Below, piece after piece: positions 42,220 through 50,099 of a stretch of 64,000 nt of DNA (the first letter of the stretch is position 1; the number at the start of each line of letters is the position of its first letter). Origin of the DNA: Prevotella sp. (GTDB taxonomy: Bacteria; Bacteroidota; Bacteroidia; Bacteroidales; Bacteroidaceae); contig JAJPYN010000013.1 in assembly GCA_021204905.1 (NCBI GenBank), positions 14,601-78,600 on the forward strand, written 5' to 3'. The notes beneath the pieces are model-generated. The model saw nothing but the letters and a program-made list of their open reading frames with translations, did not search any database and had not been told where the DNA came from. The position numbers were made by a program, and so were the translations under genes.

Positions 42220-42309
42220 AACAGTCGCTTATCTGCTGCAAAAGTAAGCAGAAAATGGCAAAACGCACCACAATTCGCCTGAAATAGAGCGGCGGACGGC
42301 ACTTTCCGA

Positions 42310-45030
42310 TCAGTGCGCCTCAAACCAATTGCCGCCCCAACCGCAATCTGCAACGAGCGGTACGCGCAACTGACAGGCGCCTTGCATCTCGTCGAGGACA
42401 ATCCGTTCCACACGTTCTTTCTCTTCGGGGAATACCGAGAAGTTAAGTTCATCGTGCACTTGGAGTATCATTTTCGAACGTATGCCCTCCTCCGCAAAGC
42501 GCTTGTGAATCCTCACCATCGCGATTTTGATGATATCCGCCGCAGTTCCTTGTATCGGCGCATTAATGGCGTTGCGCTCGGAAAAGCCCCTCACGATGGC
42601 GTTGGCAGACGTAATGTCGGGCAGATAACGGCGACGATGGAAGATTGTTTCGGCGTAACCCTTCTCCCGCGCCATAGCTTTCGCCTCCTCCATGTAACTC
42701 TTCACCTTCGGGAAAGTCTCGAAATAGCCGTCGATGAGCGCCTTTGCCTCCTGGCGATCGATAAGCAGCCGCTCGGCAAGACCCCACGTCGTGATGCCGT
42801 AGATGATGCCGAAATTGGCGCGTTTAGCCTTCGTGCGCTCGTCGCGGGTTACGTCTTCAATCGGCTTCTTATAAACTTTCGCCGCCGTAGACGCGTGAAT
42901 GTCGAGTCCTTCACGGAAGTATTCAATCATGTTTTCGTCGCCGGAGAGGTGCGCCATCACACGTAGCTCAATCTGAGAATAGTCGGCGGAGAAGAACAAA
43001 CATCCCCTTTCGGGCACGAAGCACTTGCGTATCTCCCTGCCATCCTCCCCACGTATCGGGATGTTTTGCAGGTTCGGGTCGCTCGACGACAGACGTCCCG
43101 TGGCGGTAACGGTCTGGTTGAACGAGGTATGGATATGCCCCGTGCGGGGGTTGACAAGCTGCGGCAGAGCGTCAACGTATGTGCCGACGAGCTTCTTCAA
43201 GGCTCTGTAATCCAATATCTTCCTCACTATCTCGTGCTTGGAAGCTACCTTTTGCAGCTCCTCCTCGCTAGTAACAAACTGCCCCGTCTTGGTTTTCTTC
43301 GGCTTAGCCGCAATTCTCATCTCGCCGAAAAGCACGTCGCCGACCTGCCGCGGCGAAGAGATATTAAAGGCATGTCCGGCCAAACGGAAGATCTGACGCT
43401 CGATTTCCTCCATCCGCTCCGTAAAAATCAGCGATGTGTCTTTCAGTATCCGGCTGTCGATAAGTACGCCGTTGTATTCCATATCGGCAAGAACCTGCAC
43501 CAGCGGCATCTCCACTTGATAAAACAAATCGTCGAGCAGGGCGGACGAAAGATTAGGTTTGAGGCGGTTGTAAAGCTGCAACGAGAGGTCGGCACGGGCA
43601 CACGAGGGCTGCGCGACATCACCAATGCGCCGCCGCAACACCGTTTCCGCCACGTAGTCGAAGCCGTGCCGCAGCTCCGGCTGTAACAAATAGTGGGCTA
43701 TCATCGTATCAAACAGCGGGTCGGAGAGGACAATCCCGTAGTTCCGCAACACCTCGACGGCATATTTGACATTATGTCCAATCTTGACAATTTCCTTGTT
43801 CTCAAACAGCGGACGGAATATTTCTATCCGGCGGGAAACACTTTTCGGCTCCGTGCCGAGCACGATGAAATAAGCCTTACCCTCCTCCGAACAGAGGCTG
43901 AACCCGTTCAGTCGGGCGTCAATTGCTATGTTTGAGTCGGTCTGCAAGGCGAGAGCGAATGCCGCGCACGATGAAAAAAGCCCGGAAATTCGGCACATTT
44001 CGTCCTCCGTTTCCACTGTCCGGCAGTCGCACTGAACCATCATTATCTCGTCGGCTGTACTCTCCTGCGCGGCAAACAAGTCGCCTTCTGCGGGCGAGGC
44101 CTTGGTTTCGGCAACGGGCGATGAGAACAAATCAGGCTCCGAATGTGCGATTTTTGCCGATTTTTCCGATGGTTTTACAAATTTGTTGAGCAGCGTTTTG
44201 AACTCCAAATCGTCGAACAAACTCCGTAATTTATCCGTGTCAGCCTCCTTTCTCCTCAACTCGTTCAAGTCGAGAGCAATCGGCACGTCGGTGCGGATGG
44301 TAGCCAGCACCTTTGCCAGACGAATATTCTCCACGTTGCTTTCCACCTTTTCGCGCAATTTGCCCGTAATTTCCGCCGTTCGGGAGAGCATCTCCTCGAC
44401 GCTGCCGAACTGCTTCACCAGCTGCACGGCAGTCTTTTGCCCCACGCCGGGACAGCCCTGAAAGTTGTCGGCAGAGTCGCCCATAAGCGCCAAAAGGTCG
44501 ATTACCTGCCTCGCCGATGCAACGTCGTATTTGGCGCACACAGCCCTTTCGTCGAGTTTCTCATAGCCTCCGCCGTGCCGCGGACGGTACATATATACAT
44601 TGCCGCCCACCAATTGGGCATAGTCCTTGTCGGGCGTGAGCATGTATGTTTCCACGTTTTCGCCGCACGATTTGTACGCCAAAGTGCCGATAACATCGTC
44701 AGCCTCGAAGCCGTCAGCCTGCAAACAGGGGATGCGGAGTGCGGCAAGTATTTCCTTTATGATAGGCACAGAGAGGGCGATATCTTCGGGTTGCGCCTGA
44801 CGCTGCGCCTTATATTCGGGGTAAATCTCGTGGCGGAACGTCTTGCCATGGTCGAACGCGACGCCCACATACGCAGGTTGCTCCTTAGTAAAAATCTCGT
44901 TCAGCGTATTGAGAAAGCCCATGACAGCCGACGTGTTCAGCCCTTTTGAGTTGATGCGGGGATTTTTTATGAAGGCGTAATACGAGCGGTAGATAAGCGC
45001 GTAGGCATCAATGAGGAACAGTTTCTCCAT
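42310..45030 (-). CDS. polA: DNA polymerase I with degenerate proofreading domain
   Basis: 906 residues. Residues 1-~290 are the 5'-3' exonuclease (LIDAYALIYRSYYAF, CLQADGFEADDVIGTLA, LMGDSADNFQGCPGVGQKTA). The C-terminal ~400 are the polymerase with motif A SADYSQIELRVMAHLSGDE, O-helix KAKRANFGIIYG and motif C QVHDELNFSV. The 3'-5' exonuclease region (~330-500) is recognisable by fold, but its catalytic acids are gone: Exo I reads ALALQTDSN where DxE is expected, Exo II reads GHNVKYAVEV with Ala in place of Asp, and Exo III keeps only one Asp (CARADLSL). So proofreading is probably absent, while nick translation and gap filling remain. It faces the polyprenyl synthase gene. Confidence 0.94.
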   Translation of the reverse strand: MEKLFLIDAYALIYRSYYAFIKNPRINSKGLNTSAVMGFLNTLNEIFTKEQPAYVGVAFDHGKTFRHEIYPEYKAQRQAQPEDIALSVPIIKEILAALRIPCLQADGFEADDVIGTLAYKSCGENVETYMLTPDKDYAQLVGGNVYMYRPRHGGGYEKLDERAVCAKYDVASARQVIDLLALMGDSADNFQGCPGVGQKTAVQLVKQFGSVEEMLSRTAEITGKLREKVESNVENIRLAKVLATIRTDVPIALDLNELRRKEADTDKLRSLFDDLEFKTLLNKFVKPSEKSAKIAHSEPDLFSSPVAETKASPAEGDLFAAQESTADEIMMVQCDCRTVETEDEMCRISGLFSSCAAFALALQTDSNIAIDARLNGFSLCSEEGKAYFIVLGTEPKSVSRRIEIFRPLFENKEIVKIGHNVKYAVEVLRNYGIVLSDPLFDTMIAHYLLQPELRHGFDYVAETVLRRRIGDVAQPSCARADLSLQLYNRLKPNLSSALLDDLFYQVEMPLVQVLADMEYNGVLIDSRILKDTSLIFTERMEEIERQIFRLAGHAFNISSPRQVGDVLFGEMRIAAKPKKTKTGQFVTSEEELQKVASKHEIVRKILDYRALKKLVGTYVDALPQLVNPRTGHIHTSFNQTVTATGRLSSSDPNLQNIPIRGEDGREIRKCFVPERGCLFFSADYSQIELRVMAHLSGDENMIEYFREGLDIHASTAAKVYKKPIEDVTRDERTKAKRANFGIIYGITTWGLAERLLIDRQEAKALIDGYFETFPKVKSYMEEAKAMAREKGYAETIFHRRRYLPDITSANAIVRGFSERNAINAPIQGTAADIIKIAMVRIHKRFAEEGIRSKMILQVHDELNFSVFPEEKERVERIVLDEMQGACQLRVPLVADCGWGGNWFEAH

Positions 45031-45096
45031 ATTATAATTTTCATTTATTTGCCGGTAAAAATACGAAAAAATGCCGTGCGTATTTCAAAAAACACC

Positions 45097-45104
45097 TATT
45101 TTTG
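45097..45104 (+). promoter_or_regulatory. -7 box of the polyprenyl synthase gene
   Basis: TATTTTTG matches TAnnTTTG, 18 bases before the chosen ATG at 45122. It supports that start over the upstream ATG at 45071, which precedes the box. Confidence 0.55.
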
Positions 45105-45121
45105 CAGTAAACAAGCCCTTT

Positions 45122-46099
45122 ATGGATCAGCTCTCAATCATTAAACGCCCCATAGAGAAAGAGTTGGAGCGGTTTAATTCTTTGTTCAACGATGCCCTCT
45201 CCGGCGATTCGGAGCTACTCGCCGAGGTGTTGCACCACATCAAACAGCGTATGGGGAAACGCATGCGCCCCATTCTCGTGCTGCTTACGGCAAAGGCGTT
45301 CGGCGAGGTAAACATGATAACGCACAACTCCGCCATAGGTCTCGAACTGCTGCACACGGCATCGCTCGTGCACGACGATGTTGTGGACGAGTCTGATTTG
45401 CGGCGCGGACAAGCCTCCGTGAATGCCGTTTACGACAATAAAATATCGGTGTTGACGGGCGACTACATACTTGCCACCGCCCTGCTGAAAATATCGCAGA
45501 CACGCATAAACGAGATTGTGGAGCACCTCTCCCGGCTCGGACGGACGCTTGCCAACGGCGAACTGCTCCAACTATCCACCGTCGGGCAGGACGAGATCTC
45601 GGAAACGCTCTACTACGACGTAGTGAAACAGAAGACGGCGGCAATGTTCGAGATGTGCGCCGGTTTGGGTGCGCTGAGCGTCGGAATGCCCGATGAAATC
45701 GTCAAAAAAGCGCGATTGTTCGGGCAGAACTTGGGTATCGCGTTCCAAATCCGCGACGACATCTTCGACTATTATGACGACGAGAACATCGGCAAACCCA
45801 CCGGCAACGATATGGAGGAAGGCAAACTGACGCTACCCGCCATCTACGCGCTGAACAAGACGCACGATGCCGGCTGCCTCGCGCTTGCCATGAAAGTGAA
45901 GAAAGGCAGCGCCACGAAAGACGATATCGCCCGTCTCGTGGCGTTCACCAAGGCAAACGGCGGCATAGAATATGCGGAGCAGCGCATCAAAGACTACCAA
46001 TCCGCCGCCATGGACTTCATAAACACGTGCATAAAAAAGCCGGAGATAAAAGAATCTCTGGCTGTTTATGTCGACTATGTGGTGGGGCGCAGGATGTAA
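45122..46099 (+). CDS. Polyprenyl diphosphate synthase (trans)
   Basis: 325 residues from the ATG at 45122. Both aspartate motifs are present: the first in LLHTASLVHDDVVDESDLRRG and the second in FQIRDDIFDYYDDENIGKPTGND; also GKRMRPILVLLTAKAFG and a Lys-Thr block (DVVKQKTAAMFEMCAGLGA). This is a long-chain E-prenyl synthase, probably the octaprenyl type that makes the menaquinone side chain. Chain length cannot be read reliably from sequence, so no symbol is given. Divergent from polA and convergent with deoC. Confidence 0.9.
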   Translation: MDQLSIIKRPIEKELERFNSLFNDALSGDSELLAEVLHHIKQRMGKRMRPILVLLTAKAFGEVNMITHNSAIGLELLHTASLVHDDVVDESDLRRGQASVNAVYDNKISVLTGDYILATALLKISQTRINEIVEHLSRLGRTLANGELLQLSTVGQDEISETLYYDVVKQKTAAMFEMCAGLGALSVGMPDEIVKKARLFGQNLGIAFQIRDDIFDYYDDENIGKPTGNDMEEGKLTLPAIYALNKTHDAGCLALAMKVKKGSATKDDIARLVAFTKANGGIEYAEQRIKDYQSAAMDFINTCIKKPEIKESLAVYVDYVVGRRM

Positions 46100-46118
46100 C
46101 CCGCCATAAGTCCGATAT

Positions 46119-47024
46119 TCAAAAAACCTCGATTTTATCGCCCAAAATCTCACTTAACAAGACATTCGCGAGGCGGCTTGTGCCCATGCGGAACCACCGG
46201 TTGGTGAGCCATTTCTCGCCTAACACCTCTTTGACGATAGTGTAATACGTTACGGCATCCATCACCGTGTTGATGCCGCCGGCAGGTTTGAACCCTATTT
46301 GAATACCCGTTTCGTCGTAGTATTCCTTTATCGCGCGGCACATGACATACGCCGCCTCGGGCGTTGCGCTCACCTTTTCCTTGCCCGTAGAAGTTTTTAT
46401 ATAGTCCGCGCCGGAATACATCGCAAGGATAGAAGCCTTCTTTACGTTCGACATAGTTTTGAGGCAGCCCGTCTCGAGGATAACTTTCATCGGCACGTCA
46501 TCACCGCAAGCGTTCTTCAACTCCTGTATATCGCTGCACATGTCCTCATAATCTTCATCGAGAAACTTGCCCACGGGCAGCACGATGTCTATCTCCGTGG
46601 CACCGTCGGCAACAGCCAACGCCGTCTCCGCGACCTTCACTTCGATCCTCGCCTGTGAGCTGGGGAACGACCCCGACACACACGCAATAGCGACATTCTC
46701 CACCTCCAGCGTCTCCGCCACAGTCTTCGCGAAACACGGGTAGACGCATATCGTGGCGACGTTCCCGAGGTCGGGGTAAGCCGCTTCGAAGTCGTTGACG
46801 TGCTCGACGAACTTCATGATGCCCGTCTCGGTGTCTGTCGTGTGGAGCGATGTGAGCTCTATGCTGCGGAAAAGGAACTTTTTCACGTCCAACGTGTCAT
46901 TTTCCGGCACTTTTTCGACTATGATTTCTTTTACCTTCTGCCGCACTTCCGCCTCGTCAACGTCGAGGTTGTACTTTGCTAATGCTTGCTCTAACTTACT
47001 GAAATTCTGATTGTTAGCTTCCAT
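46119..47024 (-). CDS. deoC: Deoxyribose-phosphate aldolase
   Basis: 301 residues. The Schiff-base lysine lies in SGADYIKTSTGKEKVSATPEAA, with a second family block VCVSGSFPSSQARIEVK-like (IACVSGSFPSSQARIEVKV) and the proton-relay Lys in IQIGFKPAGGINTVMDAV. It splits deoxyribose 5-phosphate to acetaldehyde and glyceraldehyde 3-phosphate. The N-terminal ~60 residues before the barrel (KLEQALAKYNLDVDEAEVRQKV) make it longer than the ~220-residue bacterial form, as in the longer DeoC subclass. Confidence 0.93.
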   Translation of the reverse strand: MEANNQNFSKLEQALAKYNLDVDEAEVRQKVKEIIVEKVPENDTLDVKKFLFRSIELTSLHTTDTETGIMKFVEHVNDFEAAYPDLGNVATICVYPCFAKTVAETLEVENVAIACVSGSFPSSQARIEVKVAETALAVADGATEIDIVLPVGKFLDEDYEDMCSDIQELKNACGDDVPMKVILETGCLKTMSNVKKASILAMYSGADYIKTSTGKEKVSATPEAAYVMCRAIKEYYDETGIQIGFKPAGGINTVMDAVTYYTIVKEVLGEKWLTNRWFRMGTSRLANVLLSEILGDKIEVF

Positions 47025-47051
47025 AATAGTATTGTTTTTATTTGTCGTTAT

Positions 47052-47507
47052 TTAGAAATCTTTCTCTTTGGAATCGATGATTATCGTTACGGGCCCGTCG
47101 TTGAGGAGCTCCACTTTCATGTCCGCGCCGAATTCTCCCGTACCGATTGGCTTGCCGAGTGCTAAGGTCATCGCCTCCACAAACTCATTGTAGAGCGGGA
47201 TGGAAACCTCGTGGCGCGCGGCGCGGATATAACTCGGGCGGTTCCCTTTCTTGGTTGACGCCATCAGCGTGAACTGGCTCACAGCCAATATCTCCCCGCC
47301 TACATCGAGTACGGACAGGTTCATCACGCCCTGCAAATCGTTGAAAATACGGAGGTTAACCACCTTTTTCACGAGGTAATCTATGTCCTGACGCGTGTCC
47401 TCCTCGCCGATCCCGACAAGCAAAAGCAACCCCCGCGCTATCGCCGAACGCAGCACGCCGCCGATGGTAACGCTCGCCCGGCTTACTCTCTGAACAACTA
47501 CCCTCAT
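47052..47507 (-). CDS. dtd: D-aminoacyl-tRNA deacylase
   Basis: 151 residues from the ATG at 47507 (MRVVVQRVSRASVTIGG). The active-site motif SQFTLMAS and the C-terminal NDGPVTIIID (the Gly-Pro loop that excludes L-amino acids) are both present, with GIGEEDTRQDIDYLVKKVVNLRIF between. It removes D-amino acids from mis-charged tRNA. It starts 16 bases after the uvrC stop; a longer in-frame start at 47600 would overlap uvrC and is less likely. Confidence 0.94.
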   Translation of the reverse strand: MRVVVQRVSRASVTIGGVLRSAIARGLLLLVGIGEEDTRQDIDYLVKKVVNLRIFNDLQGVMNLSVLDVGGEILAVSQFTLMASTKKGNRPSYIRAARHEVSIPLYNEFVEAMTLALGKPIGTGEFGADMKVELLNDGPVTIIIDSKEKDF

Positions 47508-47523
47508 ATCTTTTCGTCGCTTT

Positions 47524-49380
47524 TCATTTATCCGCAACAACTTCCTGCGAGTGGAAATAGTTGTAGACAAGTTCTCCTTTCTTCTTTCCAATAGCCGCAA
47601 CGAGCGACTCCTTGTCAGCTTCCTTTATCCGTTTGACTGATTTGAATGCTCTTAAAAGCGCATCTTTCGTCACTTTTCCGACACCGGGAATACCGTCAAT
47701 CTCCGATTGTAGCGCGTGTTTTGAACGTTTGTCTCTGTGGAATGATATTGCGAAACGGTGCACCTCGTCCTGCAATTGCGTCAGGACATGGAAGAGGTCG
47801 CTATTCGCCGGCAGCGCAACAGTTCGCACAGGCTGTCCGAAGAGCAACTCATTGGTGTGGTGGCGGCTGTCCTTTGCCAATCCCGCCACGGGAATATCGA
47901 GCCCCAATTGCCCCTCTATCACCTCGCGCACGGCATTCATGTGTCCCGCGCCGCCGTCGGTTATGATCAGGTCGGGCAGGGGTGCCGCCTCGTCAGTCAT
48001 ACGCTTGTACCGCCGGTGAACCACCTCCTGCATCGACGCATAGTCATCAACGCCCGCAACAGTCTTTATGTTGAAATGGCGGTAATCTTTCTTCGAGGGT
48101 TTCATGCCCTTAAAAACCACGCAACTGGCGACGGCGTCCGACCCGGAGATATTGGAGTTGTCGAAGCACTCGATGTGGTAGGGCAGCCGCTCCAACCCCA
48201 ACTTCTGCTGCAACTCTTTCATAAGCCGTGTCTGCCGCTGCTCGGGGTTCAGCTTCTCCGCTTGTTTGAGACGGTCGAACAAGTACTGCTTTCCGTTCAG
48301 CTCGGACAGCTCCAACAGCCGCCGCTTATCTCCCTTTTGAGGCACGAAAAAAACCGCTTCGCCCGGCAGTTTCCAGTCTAATTCGAACGGCACGACTATC
48401 TCGCGGGCGGTGCTATGAAAGCGTTCACGTATCTCCGGAATAGCCGACAGGAGCAGCTCCTCCTTGCTCTCGTCAATCTTGCGCTTATATTCGAAGGTAA
48501 AACTCTGGTTGACCATCCCTTCCATGACGTGCATATAATTGATGAAAACATGCGATCCCGTCGCGTCTTCGGTGAGGCTGAACACGTCAGTATTTGAGAT
48601 TGTGCGGCTGACAACCTCACTCTTTGCCACGTAAGAAGCGAGCAACAAGCATTTTTTCTTGTATTCTTCGGCATCCTCAAACCTTAGTTCCGCCGACGCT
48701 TTCTCCATCATCTCGCGCAACGAAAGGCTCAACCGGCGCGTGTTGCCTTTAAGTATTTCCCTTGCCTGAGCGATATTCTGCAAGTAGTCTTCGCGCGTCT
48801 GATACCCTATGCACGGCGCTTTGCAGTTCTTGATGTGATATTCGAGGCACGGCTTATATTTCCCCAGCTCCACTCCCTCCGGCGTTATCGGCATGTTGCA
48901 ACGACGCGGAAGGAACATCTTGTGTATCAGTTCGAGCAACGAATACATCGTGGAAATATGGCTGTAAGGACCGTAATATTCGGCGAAAGAGCGGTTGATG
49001 CGCCGCGTCTTGAATATTCTGGGGTACTGCTCCTTAGTGATGCAGATGCTTGGATAGGTCTTCCCGTCTTTCAGGAGGACATTATACCGCGGCTTATACT
49101 GTTTGATGAGCGAGTTCTCGAGCAGCAGCGCGTCCTCCTCGCTGTTGACCACGGTGTAGCTGATGTTCCACACCTTGCTGACAAGAACTTGCGTCTTGTA
49201 GCGGTCAACCTCCTTATGGAAATACGTGGAGACACGGTTTTTGAGGTTCTTCGCCTTGCCCACGTAGATGATAGTGCCGCTCTTGTCATAGAACTGATAA
49301 CTCCCAGGCTTGTCAGGAAGACTTAGCACCACCTGCCGCAGACGGTCGAGGCGCTCCGTGTTCTCGTCTTGCTTAGTCAT
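47524..49380 (-). CDS. uvrC: Excinuclease ABC subunit C
   Basis: 618 residues, full architecture. GIY-YIG nuclease (LPDKPGSYQFYDKSGTIIYVGKAKNLKNRV), a Cys-containing region (PCLEYHIKNCKAPCIGYQ), UVR coiled coil (~200-240: MMEKASAELRFEDAEEYKKK), RNase H-like nuclease (IECFDNSNISGSDAVASCVVF, and IDGGAGH as ITDGGAGHMNAV), and the tandem helix-hairpin-helix ending IDGIPGVGKVTKDALLRAFKSVKRI. It makes the dual incision in nucleotide excision repair. Confidence 0.97.
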   Translation of the reverse strand: MTKQDENTERLDRLRQVVLSLPDKPGSYQFYDKSGTIIYVGKAKNLKNRVSTYFHKEVDRYKTQVLVSKVWNISYTVVNSEEDALLLENSLIKQYKPRYNVLLKDGKTYPSICITKEQYPRIFKTRRINRSFAEYYGPYSHISTMYSLLELIHKMFLPRRCNMPITPEGVELGKYKPCLEYHIKNCKAPCIGYQTREDYLQNIAQAREILKGNTRRLSLSLREMMEKASAELRFEDAEEYKKKCLLLASYVAKSEVVSRTISNTDVFSLTEDATGSHVFINYMHVMEGMVNQSFTFEYKRKIDESKEELLLSAIPEIRERFHSTAREIVVPFELDWKLPGEAVFFVPQKGDKRRLLELSELNGKQYLFDRLKQAEKLNPEQRQTRLMKELQQKLGLERLPYHIECFDNSNISGSDAVASCVVFKGMKPSKKDYRHFNIKTVAGVDDYASMQEVVHRRYKRMTDEAAPLPDLIITDGGAGHMNAVREVIEGQLGLDIPVAGLAKDSRHHTNELLFGQPVRTVALPANSDLFHVLTQLQDEVHRFAISFHRDKRSKHALQSEIDGIPGVGKVTKDALLRAFKSVKRIKEADKESLVAAIGKKKGELVYNYFHSQEVVADK

Positions 49381-49439
49381 AAATCTTTTCTACGCCGGGT
49401 CAGCATATCAGTTGTCAATAAACAAAGGTCGAGCCCTGC

Positions 49440-49455
49440 CGTTTCACGTGAAACA
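49440..49455. promoter_or_regulatory. parS-like site (ParB-binding), 15 of 16 match
   Basis: The core GTTTCACGTGAAAC is a perfect palindrome at 49441-49454, flanked by C and A, so it differs from TGTTTCACGTGAAACA only at its first base. It lies between apt and uvrC, ~610 bases from the perfect copy at 50064. Confidence 0.8.
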
Positions 49456-49458
49456 TTT

Positions 49459-49989
49459 TTAGAGCTGCAAGAGCGCTGTTACATCCGTGTCATTATCAAA
49501 GCGCTTGCGCCCGTCAAGTCCCTCATTGACCAGCTCAATGATAAAGTTTATATAAACCTTCTTGGGGTTGAACTTCTTCACAAGGTCGTATGCGGCGCGC
49601 ATGGACCCGCCCGTTGCGAGCAGATCGTCGTGGATAAGGACTACATCATCCTCGGTTATGGAGTCGGCATGTATCTCAATTGTGTCCTCACCGTATTCCT
49701 TTTTATACGATTGTTGGATAGTTTTCGCCGGAAGTTTCCCGGGTTTTCGACATAACACGATGCCCGCTCCAAGTTCAAGAGCTACTGCTGAAGACATGAC
49801 GAAACCGCGACTCTCGATGCCGACAATCTTGGTGATGCCCTTGTCTTTGTATAAATCCACGATTTCATCGCGCATTATGCGAAGGCATTCGGGGTTCTTA
49901 AAGAGCGTGGTTACATCACGAAATTGCACCCCGGGAATCGGAAAATCGGGGATGCAACGCAGGTTTTCTAAAAGTTTTTGACGATTCAT
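49459..49989 (-). CDS. apt: Adenine phosphoribosyltransferase
   Basis: 176 residues. The PRPP-binding motif is DDVVLIHDDLLATGGSMRAAYDLV, with the purine-side block GIESRGFVMSSAVALELGAGIVLCRKPGKLP and an N-terminal start CIPDFPIPGVQFRDVTTLF, all diagnostic of Apt. It salvages adenine to AMP. Complete and ordinary, flanked on both sides by parS-like sites. Confidence 0.96.
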   Translation of the reverse strand: MNRQKLLENLRCIPDFPIPGVQFRDVTTLFKNPECLRIMRDEIVDLYKDKGITKIVGIESRGFVMSSAVALELGAGIVLCRKPGKLPAKTIQQSYKKEYGEDTIEIHADSITEDDVVLIHDDLLATGGSMRAAYDLVKKFNPKKVYINFIIELVNEGLDGRKRFDNDTDVTALLQL

Positions 49990-50063
49990 TTCCTTTACTT
50001 TTATTTTAGTTTGACAGTTTATCAGTTTCGGTTTATCAGATCTTTAAAGAATACTTTATCGTT

Positions 50064-50079
50064 TGTTTCACGTGAAACA
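50064..50079. promoter_or_regulatory. parS site (ParB-binding), exact consensus
   Basis: TGTTTCACGTGAAACA, a perfect 16-bp match to the widely conserved bacterial parS, in the apt-mnmG intergenic region. Chromosomal parS sites cluster near oriC, and mnmG is often an oriC neighbour. ParA/ParB genes are not in the window. Confidence 0.9.
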
Positions 50080-50099
50080 ATTCACGGTCTCATTGTCGT

